Both the position numbers and the translations under genes were made by a program. Below, piece by piece: positions 1 through 9,834 of a stretch of DNA of 64,000 bases. Position 1 is the first letter of the stretch. Each line of letters starts with the position of its first letter. This DNA comes from Prorocentrum cordatum (lineage: Eukaryota; Sar; Dinophyceae; Prorocentrales; Prorocentraceae): assembly GCA_963575745.1 (NCBI GenBank), contig CAUYUJ010001320.1, positions 1 to 64,000 of the forward strand, in the 5' to 3' direction. The notes under the pieces are model-generated. The model made no database searches. It was not told where the DNA came from and saw only the letters and a program-made list of their open reading frames with translations.

Positions 1-7
1 CTTGGAC

Positions 8-195
8 GCCTCCTGCTCCTTCTCCCTCTTCTCCTCCCTCCTCCTCCTCCTCATACTCGGACTTACTCATACACAGACTGACTCACACTCAGACTTACTC
101 ATACCCAGACTTACTCACACACACAAAATTATTCATACTCAGACCTACTCATACTCAAACCTACTCCTACTCAGACTTACTCATGCTGAGACTCA
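8..195. repeat. CT-rich tract plus ACTCAGACT-type minisatellite
   Basis: Positions 8-52 are a pyrimidine-rich CTCCTC tract. Positions 57-195 carry a degenerate short tandem repeat built from TACTCA and CAGACT words. A faint echo of the same words is seen at 6665-6705. There is no coding signal. Confidence 0.7.
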
Positions 196-202
196 CGCAC
201 GC

Positions 203-856
203 CCCGTTCGCGGCCGTTTTGTGGGGAGGTCGCAAGCGGTTTGCTTGTTTTCTGTCCCAACATCCTTCGCTTTCAAAGCAGATTTGGAGGATTTCTCGAG
301 CGAGGCGCTCATTTTCACGTCCCTAAGGGGAGCCGCCGAGGGGTGTTGCACGGTCCCGTTCGCGGCCCTTTTGTGGGGAGGTCTCAAGCGGTTTGCCTGT
401 TTTCTGTCCCAGCATACTTTTCTTTCGGAGCAGATTTGGGGGATGTCTCGAGCGAGGCGCTCATTTTCACGTCCCTAAGGGGAGCCGCCGAGGGGTGTTG
501 CACGGTCCCGTTCGCGGCCGTTTTGTGGGAATGTCTCAAGCGGTTTGCCTGTCTTCTGTCCCAACCTCCTTCGCTTTCAGAGCAGATTTGGAGGATGTCA
601 AGAGCGAGGCGCTCATTTTCACGTCCCTAAGGGGAGCCGCCGAGGGGTGTTGCACGGTCCCGTTCGCGGCCGTTTTGTGGGGTGTCTCAAGCGGTTTGCT
701 TGTTTTCTGTCCCAACGACCTTCGCTTTCAGAGCAGATTTGGAGGATGTCAAGAGCAAGGCGCTCATTTTCACGTCCCTAAGGGGAGCCGCCGAGGGGTG
801 TTGCACGGTCCCGTTCGCGGCCGTTTTGTGGGGAGGTCTCAAGCGGTTTGCTTGTT
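203..856 (+). repeat. 152-bp tandem array, left part
   Basis: The block starting CGTTCGCGGCCGTTTTGTGG recurs near 205, 358, 509, 661 and 813, giving a period of about 152 bp and 4.3 copies. Each unit contains GCGGTTTGCTTGTTTTCTG, GAGCGAGGCGCTCATTTTC and CACGTCCCTAAGGGG. GAGCG / CGCTC makes a small dyad. The units stay open in several frames, but this is a property of the repeat and not evidence for a protein. The array stops at 856 in mid-unit, where LINE-A is inserted, and resumes at 5712. Confidence 0.9.
841..856. repeat. Target-site duplication, left copy (LINE-A)
   Basis: AAGCGGTTTGCTTGTT at 841-856 is repeated exactly at 5712-5727. Removing one copy and the intervening DNA restores an uninterrupted 152-bp repeat unit, so this is the duplicated insertion target. 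Confidence 0.85.
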
Positions 857-984
857 GGCCAGCCTCCGGGGGAGGGGGGAAGGAGGGAGGGAGGGAGAGG
901 GGAGGAGGGGGGGAGAGGAAGGGGGAGAGAAAAACATCGACTCTGCTGCAGTTCTCACATCTACCAGATCACCTCAGGGATGAA

Positions 985-1800
985 TCACTTCTTCTTGTTA
1001 CCCAGGAGCTGCCTCGCCATGTTCCCCCGGGGGGCCTTGCTCATGGTGACTGACCCCCCCGCGTGGCGCAGAAGCTCCGCGATGATCTGAACCAGGGGGA
1101 GGAATTTGCCCGCCTCCCTCATGAACACGGTGGGCAGCTCGAGCGGGCTCGACTGGAACTCGTGAAGGTTCCCGGCCGCGACTGCCTCTGCCTGATGCTT
1201 TGCCACCGCGTCCTCCTCGGCCAGGCCCTTGGGTACGAAGATGGCCCCCTGCAAGTCTAACAAGATCCTGCTGCGCGGGTCCTTCCCCGGGCGCTCGTAG
1301 CAAGGGAGGGCAAGAGCCTTCTTGATCCACCCGCTGAGCTCCACCGGGTTGGACTTCTCCATCATGGTCTTGATCCGGCCGAGAATCTTGACGAACAGCT
1401 GCGTGCGCAGGGAGGCGTCCGGATAATTGTAGCTCTCTAAAGCGCACACTATCGCGAAAGTATTCTGGACAGCCGGGCCCGCCATGTCTTTCTCGGGAGC
1501 GTCTTTGCGCTCTTTCAGGTAGTCTGCGTACGCCTCGGTCATGGCCTTGATCACCACGTGCTCCTTGGGCACGATGATCGTCGTGAACGCGCCGTTCTCG
1601 AGAGCCCGGACCCGCGCTTCCAGCTGCACCATCAGGTGGTCTCTCACCCCGCCCTTGTCCTCGTCCTCGTCGTGTTTCGCCACCTTGGCAGCGCCCTGGT
1701 TGCCCCCTTCCCGGAGCATACTCTCGCTCCTCGGCCGGACGAGGTGCGCCATCGACGATATGGAAACCTGGAGGTAGTACAATACGCAGATGATCAGCAC
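985..1800 (-). CDS. LINE-A C-terminal region, unknown function
   Basis: This is a 271-codon open frame whose last part carries typical protein composition (VQLEARVRALENGAF, VPKEHVVIKAMTEAYADYL, VELSGWIKKALALPCYERPG, IFVPKGLAEEDAVAKHQAEA) and which ends in NKKK. It lies in a different frame from the zinc-finger part upstream and overlaps it around 1735-1800. It could be translated after a frameshift, or as a separate ORF starting at the ATG of MAHLVRPRSES near 1752. The segment LEARVRALE is compatible with a short coiled coil. I do not recognise a domain. Its intact reading frame, in an element with few lesions, argues that it is part of the element's protein set. Confidence 0.7.
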   Translation of the reverse strand: MLIICVLYYLQVSISSMAHLVRPRSESMLREGGNQGAAKVAKHDEDEDKGGVRDHLMVQLEARVRALENGAFTTIIVPKEHVVIKAMTEAYADYLKERKDAPEKDMAGPAVQNTFAIVCALESYNYPDASLRTQLFVKILGRIKTMMEKSNPVELSGWIKKALALPCYERPGKDPRSRILLDLQGAIFVPKGLAEEDAVAKHQAEAVAAGNLHEFQSSPLELPTVFMREAGKFLPLVQIIAELLRHAGGSVTMSKAPRGNMARQLLGNKKK

Positions 1801-3180
1801 AGTGCTCGAGCAAAATCTCTAAGTTATCAAAGGATGTTTGGCAGATCCTGCAGAACAGCGCCTTTGGACGAACAATATCACTTCCGAAACGCGTGCGGTC
1901 TCTTGGACAAAAGCCACGGTGAATATAGGCCAACGTATGTTTTTGCGCCGTCTTGCGATCCCGGAAGACTGCCGGGCACAAGACGCACACATTTGTAGGA
2001 GTCGCCACCCTTCCGAGATGAAGCACGCCATGCGTTCCCCCCACGGTGGAAGCCAGATGAGACTGCAACTGCTGACGGGTGTCCCACACGGCCCCGCACA
2101 CAGAGCCATCTGCCCGCAATGCTGTGCATACGAACTGACCCGCACCCTCGTGTGAGTCCTTGGACTCCTGCCCTCCGTAATGCAGAAAATGGGACCGCAG
2201 CTCCGTGGGGTCCACGCGCAGGAAGTCCTCCCTGAACTCGTTGAAAAGCGAAAGAAAGTCCCCCCCCGTCTGCTCCAGAAGGTCCTCCCCAGATTCCAAG
2301 ACACGAAGAGCATCGACGTCTTGTTGCCATTGCACTGCCCAGGGATTTGCGGTAGGCGCCACCCTGCCCCCCTCCTCGAAGATCGCATCTCCTTCCCGTA
2401 ACCTCCCAAACACACATGACAGAAGCTGAACAGATTCGTCTGGATGGGACACAACGTGTTGTAACCACTTGAGGCGCCGTATCCGGAGCTCCACATAGAA
2501 ATTGCCGATGCCGAATTTGTGACAGAGCTGGTGGTTGCTAAGCGTGCGTGCGTGTGCTCCTTCCAAAGACGTCGCCCTCCCTTGCATTAAGATCCTCATA
2601 CGCTTTGTGACGTAAGAATCCAAACTATGCAAATTTTTAGGGATAATTTGTCTTTTGCCCGCCGTGAAACACTCCAAACCACTCAAACCAGCATTAATGA
2701 TGTACCCCTTCAGGTTCGTCTTTTTCAGCTTCCATGCCCCGGTAAGGTCCCAAAAACGGAAAAGACTGCTCCACCCAATTTTTATAGCTTGTAGACACCT
2801 TTCCAACTCTGGCCCCAGGATAAAGCTCACTGACAATCGCACTCCAAGGTAGCGGAGGTTATGTAACGTCTTGCCGGCCACCGCTGATCCGGACGATGAG
2901 AGGATACGCTGGACGCCGTACGACCCAGTACCAACCAAGAAAGCAAGATTCTCCTGCTTGCTTACGTTCTGCGTGGCCCCATTGACCCCCATTCCAAGCG
3001 TGAGTGCTCGATTCTCCAACTCACTTCCCGCCTGGATGGCCTGATACATCGACCCGCCTCCAGCCTCCAGTACTTTACTGGAGATGTCGTCAACGAAGCC
3101 CGTGGTGCCGATGTGGTGCCATTCGTGGGTGAGGGGGTTTTCGGCCTCCAAGAAAACGTCCCAGTGCTCCTCAGAAAAAA
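1735..3180 (-). CDS. LINE-A RT box C, connection and zinc fingers
   Basis: This continues the reverse transcriptase after a frame change near 3176. FVDD, the catalytic Y/FxDD box, is encoded at 3086-3097, and the following NLRYLGVRL resembles the box D/E region. About 320 residues further on are three zinc-binding clusters: C-x9-C with two downstream His (FVCTALRADGSVCG...SHLASTVGGTH), CVLCPAVFRDRKTAQKHTLAYIH, and CRICQTSFDNLEILLEHCADH. Such C-terminal fingers are common in LINEs and are thought to bind nucleic acid. The frame stays open to 998, but composition changes to a shadow of the overlapping frame after about 1740, so I end the functional part there. Confidence 0.85.
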
Positions 3181-5490
3181 CTGTTCCAGATGCTGTCGAA
3201 TCGGATCAGTGTAAGACCACATGAACAAAACAGGACCAGCCACATCTCCTGGAAAAACGCCCTCCCGGGGTTTGATCCAGAAGGTCCCCGTACAGTCTTG
3301 AAGTAGAAAGCAGCTGTCAAATACCCTATCCCGTCCAAACTGCCAGTCCGCCGGGTTGAAGATTGCCTTGATTGCCCCCTCGAGCGTGGAATGAGCGACA
3401 CTGTAGAAAGCGTTCGTGGCGTCGTGGCAGCGGAGCAGATGAGATATCCCCAGGGAGTGCAGCCGATAAGATCCACAAGCCTGAATCACTATTGCACTCT
3501 CCCTGCGCCGGCGAGCGATCCCCCCGTGGACCCAAGAAGGAGCCTCCCAAGAATGAGCCATGGCACCAATCGTAAACCACTTCCCCAGAGAGCACAACAA
3601 CATGATAATGCGCTCGGCCTCGCACTCGCTTTTAGAGTTATGTTTGGGGATACGGCGTGCGTCAGCAGCGTGCCACATATATGGGGTACGATTCCAGATT
3701 CGACACGTGACCAGCAAACGATGGAACAGTCCACGCGTTCGCTTGGAAAAGTGGTCGTCCCAGCCTTCAGCATATCCAAGCCCATGAGGTTCCGGACGCA
3801 CTCGCTTGTTAACCCAATTGGGATGTAGAATGAGTCGTAAAGCCTCGACTGGACAAGACCAAGCCGGCCATGTTTTCCAGAGCTTCAGTTTCCAAATGTT
3901 GGTCCGGAGCTTCCCCCAGTCCTGACGTGCAAGATGAAATGCAGCACCCCGGTCTCGAACGGGGCGAGGTTGCGATACGACTTGCTGTTTGTGTTCTTCG
4001 ATGTCGATGTTTATGCCACTGCATCCCCCTCCCCCCGATGATTTCTTCATTTTGTCAGCCCACTGTATCGCACTAGCCGCGCTGACCGGCAGCGCGCGGT
4101 AACGACGTTGACGAGGCCCTCGATTTCTTCCTGCTAAAAGGCGCGTTAGCTTATGTACACTGTAATGGTCCCCCCGTCGCATGGCAATAGCAAGCTCCTC
4201 CGACCTCCTAGTTCTGATGTCCTCCCAATACCGTTTTGCAGTAACCCGTAGAGCCCGAGAACGCCGAGTGATCTCAAAAGACAATCTCCAAACCTCCTCC
4301 TCCGAAACATTGCCCTGGGTAACTTGTTCCCGAAGTTGCCGACGTTCCCATAAGAGATCCCGAACACGCTGCGAGTAGACCCTCCTGTCCTCCGTGTACA
4401 AGGGGGAGCGGCGAAAACATTCCTCCAAACTCTCATTGATGATGTTCACGAGCTGGCTGTTTAAACTATCCACGTCCCCCCTGTCCGAATACACCTCTGC
4501 CTGGTTCATGTGCTGAGTACTGCGCCGTTCAAGTGCATCGAAGAATTCTGCACGCTTCCACCCACGCTGCAGACACCAGTAAAGGGCTTCCCGGTTGGGT
4601 CGCCGAGGGCCCTGAGAGCTATACGACGTGTCATGGACAACGAATGCGGACATCTGAACAGGCCGATGGTCCAGGGGCTGGGAACCAACATGGAGTTGAA
4701 GACGTCGCGCAGCCCTCCCCAACACCTTGACATCCTCAACCGCAGGTAAGAGTGCACGAGGCCCAAAAATATGATCAATATCCGTGGTGGTGTGCGTGCC
4801 CACGAACGTGCCGAGGTGCTCGAAGTGAGTGGAAAAAATTGTGAAATCTGGAGCTGCCAGGACAGGTCGCAAAGCCTGCAACGAATAGTTTACGACGCCC
4901 CGCCCGAAACTCCCCGCGACAAGATCATCATCTCTCTGAGGAACCCCGCTGTTGAGATCCGTGAGCAGGAACGGAGTGACCTGACGGTTCGAACCAACCT
5001 CATGAATGCTGGTTTGAAGCCAATCCACGATGGCATCCACAGTCTCTTTGTACGTCTGCTGCGCATCGCACTTGGAGACCCGAGGAGGAAAATAAGCATC
5101 AAGGAGAAGAAGATGATCGGTACCTCGCTGAACTCGCAATCCCGCGACTCTACCTTTAAGTTTGTTGGGGACCGGGAGCACCTGTTTTATACTGTGCATT
5201 GCAAACCTGCGCGCGCGCACCATAATTGTGATACCACACGATTTGTTTGTATACTTGTACCCGAATTCGATCACCATGTAGCCCGAGACATACTTTACTT
5301 CCGCCGGCCATTCCGCGCCTCCTTTTCCCGACGTACCCGTCAACACGATCACGTCACGATTGGGGAGAGCATCGCTGATGTCCTGGATGCGCTGATGTGT
5401 GTTCGCTGCCTGAGGGTTGAACTGCACAAGTCGAAGAAGGCCGGCCATGAGAAGGCTGCACCGCAGCCTCCTCCCATCAATGCAAGGCAA
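3170..5490 (-). CDS. LINE-A endonuclease and RT N-terminal half
   Basis: Residues 1-285 match the endonuclease/exonuclease/phosphatase fold: DVIVLTGT near 46-53, LLLLDAYFPP near 127-136, the Asn/Asp motif LLTDLNSG at 175-182, TTDIDHIFGP at 235-244 and the terminal PLDHRPV at 272-278. The Glu of the usual ET motif is not obvious. After a basic, Trp-rich linker comes reverse transcriptase, with box A CHDATNAFYSV at 688-698 and box B GVFPGDVAGPVLF at 744-756. The frame becomes a shadow after about residue 770, at a run of six T on the coding strand, and RT continues in another frame. The start chosen is the first ATG that gives the full endonuclease. The role is target cleavage and target-primed reverse transcription. 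Confidence 0.85.
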
Positions 5491-5517
5491 TCCGAGTGAG
5501 GCGGTTGGATCGCATCC

Positions 5518-5682
5518 TCACTCTACTTGGTCCACAATGCCCTCAGGGTGGGCATCGGCTGGCATCCAGCAGAGTGCGATTGCGACGACGTTTCCGGAGC
5601 GGGTGCCGCTCCTCTCAATGTAAAGCAAGAAGAGGCCAGACTGACCAGTTTGAGCCAGCCAGAGCTCCAGGAACCAAGGCAT
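5518..5682 (-). CDS. Short upstream ORF in LINE-A leader
   Basis: A 54-codon frame starts at the first ATG after the element's 5' end and stops 28 bp before the main ATG. It reads MPWFLELWLAQTGQSGLFLLYIERS... and is mildly hydrophobic at its start. It may be a regulatory upstream ORF, a decayed ORF1 remnant or chance. Nothing ties it to a family. Confidence 0.3.
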   Translation of the reverse strand: MPWFLELWLAQTGQSGLFLLYIERSGTRSGNVVAIALCWMPADAHPEGIVDQVE

Positions 5683-5711
5683 TTTTCGTCGAGCTTGAAT
5701 GGCGCCTGTGA

Positions 5712-5960
5712 AAGCGGTTTGCTTGTTTTCTGGCCCAACCTCTTTCGCTTTCGGAGCAGATTTGGAGGATGTCAAGAGCGAGGCGCTCATTTTCACGTCC
5801 CTAAGGGGAGCCGCCGAGTGGTGTTGCACGGTCCTGTTCGCGGCCGTTTTGTGGGGATGTCTCAAGCGGTTTGCTTGTTTTCTGTCCCAGCATCTTTCGC
5901 TTTCGGAGGAGATTTGGAGGATGTCTCGAGCGAGGCGCTCATTTTCACCCCCCAGGTGGG
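5712..5960 (+). repeat. 152-bp tandem array, right part, with second TSD copy
   Basis: The array continues from the second TSD copy (5712-5727) with 1.6 more units, ending in ATTTTCACCCCCC. A weak half-match (GAGGATGTCTCGATCGGTTCGCTTGTTTTGG) continues to about 6005. Confidence 0.88.
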
Positions 5961-6029
5961 CCAGATTTTGAGGATGTCTCGATCGGTTCGCTTGTTTTGG
6001 TGGCCAGGCTCGTGGGCGCAGATTCTTCT

Positions 6030-6645
6030 CAGGATGCCACAGGAGGCTCCAGGAGGCCCCAGGAGACCGCATGAGGTCCCAGGAGGCATCAGGAGGCCAC
6101 AGAAAGACTTAAGAGGCCACAGGATGTCCCAAGAGGCTCCAGGAGGCACCAGGAAGCCTCCGGAAGCCACAGGAGGCCCCAGGAGGCCACAGGAAGGGCA
6201 AGGAGGCCTCGGAAGGCAACAGGAGGCCCCGAGAGGCCCCAGGAGCAGGAGGCCTCAGAAGGCAACAGGAGTGGCTCCAATCCCATGTGTTTTACGTATG
6301 CTCCTATCGATTGGGACTCACCTGGAGCACGATTCCTTGATGTTATACGTATGTTTATATAGATTGTCCTTCTCCTGTGTACACAATCCTACATGTTTTA
6401 CTTATGTTCCTATATATTGGGCCTCTCCTGGGGCACGAGTCCTTGGTGTTTTACGTGTGTTCATATAGATTGCCCTTCTCCTGTGGCTCTAATCCGTAAG
6501 TTTTATGTATGTCTGTTGCTATAGATTGGGCCTCTCCTGGGGCACGAACCCGCCTAGGAGGTCCCAGGAGGCCCCAAGAGGCTCCTGGAGACCCCAGGAA
6601 GCCCCAGTAGATTTCAGGAGGCCCCAGGAGGCCCCAGGCTCATGC
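6030..6645 (+). repeat. GGAGGCCCCA minisatellite flanking a 107-bp direct repeat
   Basis: Positions 6030-6290 and 6555-6645 are runs of AGGAGGCCCC/ACAGGAGGC words of about 9-12 bp. Between them, 6310-6548 holds 2.3 copies of a unit beginning ATTGGGcctctcctgggGCACGA. The unit starts recur at 6310, 6416 and 6525, a spacing of 106-109 bp, with internal TACGTATG-like words. Confidence 0.75.
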
Positions 6646-6801
6646 GCAGAGACGCGCTCGTACTACTGAGGCTCATTCACACTCAAACTCATTCGCAGTT
6701 AGATTCATGTCCAGACCGTCACAGCTGAAGTCCGTTTATATTCGACAGCTCTTGCGCCTAGACACTCACGGCGGACATGTCCATGCGAATAGATGCACAT
6801 A

Positions 6802-6977
6802 CAGTCGGGGCCCTGAAGAAGGAACCCTTTTCGTTGGGGAGGGGCTCCGTGTTCCACGATTGCTTCACAGCTTGCCTTGGGTTTCCCTTTGTTTTTCGAT
6901 GGGAAATCGAGGTTCAACTTGTGGATAGAAGGGGCCTCGTTCCTTATTTCGGGTTGCTTGGGTCAACGCTCCGACTG
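6802..6977 (+). mobile_element. MITE-like element, copy 1 (176 bp)
   Basis: The element starts CAGTCGGGGCC and ends GCTCCGACTG, an imperfect terminal inverted repeat of about 10 bp, and it is flanked by TA on both sides. The copy at 47437-47612 has exactly the same length in the opposite orientation and clear similarity along its whole length, for example CCCTGAAGAAGGAACCCTTTT and GGGGCCTCGT-CCTTATTT. It has no coding capacity. Short TIRs and constant length indicate a non-autonomous DNA transposon. A TA duplication would suit a Tc1/mariner-type transposase, but only copy 1 shows it on both sides. Confidence 0.75.
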
Positions 6978-7145
6978 TATGGGGAGCTCCGCGCAGTGAA
7001 TAATTGAGATGCGCGGCCCCAGAGATCCGGACCCGCTCTCCAGGGGCGGTTGCTCGTCCGCGATCCATGTATGATGGCCCCGGGCCCCGATTGCGGGCCC
7101 CGGAGGCCGAACTCCGGAAAGCGCGCCCCGAAATTGGAGCAACAG

Positions 7146-7300
7146 GAGGAGGAGGAGGAGGAGGAGGAGGAGGAGGAGGAGGAGGACATCGGCGGGGATT
7201 GGACTGAGCCCTGCGAGAGAAATGCAGCACCGCGAGAGATCGCGACGGGAGGCATGGACTTTTTTCTTTTCCTCCTCCTCCTCCCCCTCTCCTCCTCCCA
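7146..7300. repeat. GGA and CTC microsatellites
   Basis: A (GGA)n run lies at 7146-7186. A pyrimidine tract of TTTTCCTCCTCCTCC type lies at 7260-7300. Confidence 0.85.
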
Positions 7301-7407
7301 ACTTTTTACACGTCTCGCACTGCACGAATCCGGACACCTCAGATCCTAGAGGCCATGGCCTCACCCACCTGGTCTGCTCCAGGCCCGGACGCTGTCCGCA
7401 ACGGTGG

Positions 7408-7440
7408 TCGCATCGCATCGCATCGCATCGCATCGCATCT
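7408..7440 (+). repeat. (GCATC)n pentanucleotide repeat
   Basis: Six to seven perfect tandem GCATC units, with isolated GCATCGC words again at 7513-7525. Confidence 0.9.
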
Positions 7441-7740
7441 TTTTCGAGCCAGATCGACCAGCGACCCAGGATGGCCCCCAAGCCCGAGACAGGGCGAAGA
7501 CACCCCACAAGCGGATCGCATCGCGCCCAGAACTCAGGGCTGCCCTCCCCGAGGTAATGGCTTTCGGCCCCTCCCGCCACCGTGCTTGGGTTGTGGGTGT
7601 GAAGCCTGTTGGATGTTCGCTGGGATCTCGTGGGAGGCCTCTCGAGGGCCTCTCGGAGGCAGTTTGGAGGCCTTTGGTGGGCCCGTTTGGGGCCTCCTGG
7701 TTCCTCTCGGGGGCCTCTTTTAGGCCTCTTGCGGCCAGCC

Positions 7741-7960
7741 CCGCCCCCCCCCCCCCCCCTCTATCGTTCACCCCGGCCATCCGCGGCCGCGGGGTCTGGC
7801 GCGCCGCGCGGCCCGCCGCTGTCGCACGCGGACGCCATTGCGCTCGTGCACGGCGGCGTGCGCGGCGGCGACCTGGCGGCGCTGCTCGCCGCCGCGGACG
7901 CCGTCGGGGGCCTCCGGCGGCCTTCGCCGGCCTTTGGGAGGCCTTCGGCGGCCGCCGTCG
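7741..7960 (+). other. C run followed by a short coding-like block
   Basis: A run of about 15 C (7742-7758) precedes 7793-7903, which reads in one frame as SGAPRGPPLSHADAIALVHGGVRGGDLAALLAAADAV. This has ordinary amphipathic protein composition, unlike its GGA-rich surroundings. A pyrimidine tract before it would fit a splice acceptor, but no clear AG junction defines an exon. It may be a relic exon or chance in very GC-rich DNA. Confidence 0.2.
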
Positions 7961-7984
7961 GCCGTCGGCGGCTTTCTGGGAGGC

Positions 7985-8402
7985 CACGAGGAGGAGGAGC
8001 GGGAGGAGGGGGAGGAGGAGGAGGAGGAGGAGGAGGAGGAGGAGGAGGAGGAGGAGGAGGAGGAGGAGGAGGAGGAGGAGGAGAGGAGGAGGGGGAGGGG
8101 GAGGAGGGGGAGGAGGAGGGGGAGGGGGAGGAGGAGGAGGAGGAGGAGGAGGAGGAGGAGAGGAGGAGAGGAGGAGGGAGGAGGAGGAGGGGGAGGAGGG
8201 GGGAGGAGGGGGAGGAGGAGGAGGAGGAGGAGGAGGAGGAGGAGGAGGAGGAGGAGGAGGAGGAGGAGAGGAGGAGGAGGAGGAGGAGGAGGGGGAGGGG
8301 GAGGGGGAGGGGAGGAGGGGGAGGAGGGGAGAGGGGAGGGGAGGAGGAGGAGGAGGAGGAGGAGGAGGAGGAGGGGAGGAGGGAGGAGGGGGAGAGGGGG
8401 AG
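7985..8402 (+). repeat. (GGA)n/(GAGGGG)n purine tract
   Basis: About 420 bp of almost pure purine made of GGA triplets with GAGGGG variants. It keeps several frames open on both strands (poly-Glu/Gly/Arg and poly-Pro/Ser/Leu), none of which I accept as genes. It is capable of triplex or G-quadruplex structures. Confidence 0.95.
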
Positions 8403-9590
8403 GTTGGAGGTCCGAGGTCCGAGGTTCTCGGACGGTTTCGTCGGCCTTGGGCGGTTTTCCAGCCTCGGGACCGAACGGCCGCCGGAGAGCTGAATTGTGA
8501 CTCGAAAGCCATGTGGAGCCCCAGGGCCATCACAGATCGATCGGGTTTGACTGCACGTAAGAGTGACCCTTCGCCGGAGTGACCTTGGGTGCGCGTCCGC
8601 TAGGCCCCCCCCGATCGCCGAGTGCGGTGCGATAGTAGCGTCGTGCCCGCTTGCGTTTGGTCCTCCCACGGCCCTCAAACACCGCGCACCAGAGGTCACT
8701 CTTACCCAGGGTCACCCTCGAGCGTAGCCGAATATAGCAGCACGATGGGGCTGAGGACTCCGGTGGTGGTTCCTCGCGATGCTGCAGCTTGCTTCGCAGC
8801 GCCGGATCTCGGGGGAGGACGGGCCGCGGGCTCCTGGTCCCCGCTTCTCGCACCTCTCGAATAGGAGATCGACTGCAGAATTTGCTCGAGGAGGAGATCA
8901 GTCTTGTGGTGAATCAGCTCTGCAGTCGCTCCCCTTTTCGAGCCTCTGGACCTCCAGGTGGGGGGAGAGGCCCTTGTCGCCACGGGCCCGATATTCGCCC
9001 TCGGGGCTTTGGGCAGAGTCGCGCCCCGAGAGGTACCGTGGGAGCAGCAGTGCAGGTGTTTCCGTTTGCCTCCCCAGGGGTCGGGTCGGCTTTGGGAAAG
9101 AGGCGGTGCGACATCTGCTGCGTTTGACTGGTTTCGGCCCCGCTCCCGGGCGCCCTCCCCGGTGCATGGCATGGGCGCCTCCGGCGCCGTGAGCTGATCT
9201 GCTACCCCCTCTCATACCTATCCCCTTGTCTTCCTGCTGAGATTCGACGTCACCAAAAAATTGCAGCGCACTGGAAACCACGGCTTGAGCTATAGACCCC
9301 GTCTTGCTGCTGCATTCTTCGAGCCGGATCGGCCCGTGATGTTCCCGGGACCCGGAACCGGAGCGAAGACGCCCGGCCCGGTTTGAAAGATAGGCGACGC
9401 CCGAATCTCCGGGCTCTCGTCCGCCCTGGCAGGAGCAGGTGGGGGCGAGCACGTACATGGTCGACAGGCCGTACCAGGATTCTCGGCGGGGGTTTGTCCA
9501 TGACCACCGCTTGGGGTCCCAGGACTTCTGTCCCCCAGGCGATTGGTTTCATTTTTATAGGTACACTATACACATGTATGTGTATATGCA
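8403..9590. other. Mostly unique spacer with small inverted repeats
   Basis: No convincing gene was found. GTAAGAGTGACC (8557-8568) pairs perfectly with GGTCACTCTTAC (8694-8705), and nearby GTGACCTTGGGT / CCCAGGGTCAC words repeat the pattern, so this may be the remains of a short foldback. Positions 9085-9200 (GGGAAAG...CTGGTTTCGGCCCC...CATGGGCGCCTCCGGCGCC...GAGCTGAT) resemble 48125-48262, pointing to a dispersed repeat. The remainder has no recognisable structure. Confidence 0.4.
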
Positions 9591-9616
9591 TGTGTTTACT
9601 TGTATGTGTATGTATG

Positions 9617-9649
<33 letters not shown>

Positions 9650-9680
9650 GTACCCGTATATCTATATGTATATCACGCGC
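9591..9680. repeat. TATG/TA microsatellite
   Basis: TGTATG words pass into an alternating (TA)n tract from 9619 to 9650. Similar AT/GT tracts recur at 41975-42130 and 54320-54390. Confidence 0.85.
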
Positions 9681-9834
9681 ATCCCCCCCGCACCCATTCA
9701 TTTTGCATTGTTCTTGGCCCCATGCATTCACTCGTACTCTTACTGACCATCTGCCTTCTTTTCACCCGCGCCTGCTCATCCATCTTTCACATTCATAATG
9801 TATCCGCTGTTTTTTTTTATCGAGCTGGGATATC

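Larger units (their letters stand above)
857..5711 (-). mobile_element. LINE-A: near-complete non-LTR retrotransposon
   Basis: This 4.86-kb minus-strand element is delimited by a perfect 16-bp target-site duplication. In its own 5' to 3' direction it has a 220-bp leader with a 54-codon upstream ORF, an apurinic-type endonuclease, a reverse transcriptase with boxes A, B and C, three zinc-finger-like motifs, and a C-terminal 270-residue region of unknown role. The leader ends at 5490 and the last stop is at 985. The 3' end (985 to 857) is pyrimidine-rich on the element strand and has no poly(A) tail, so priming may use a sequence-specific or short-repeat end. Only two frame changes interrupt 1,500 codons, which suggests a fairly young copy. 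The clade cannot be assigned without a search. Confidence 0.9.

Noticed and set aside
193-983. Overlapping open frames with SQAVCLFSVP-type repeats
   Set aside because: They are translations of the 152-bp tandem unit, shifting frame from copy to copy, with no other protein feature.
7361-8582. Open frames up to about 390 codons on both strands over the GGA tract
   Set aside because: They encode poly-Glu, poly-Gly, poly-Arg, poly-Pro or poly-Ser from a triplet repeat, and all frames are open at once. No non-repetitive domain is attached.
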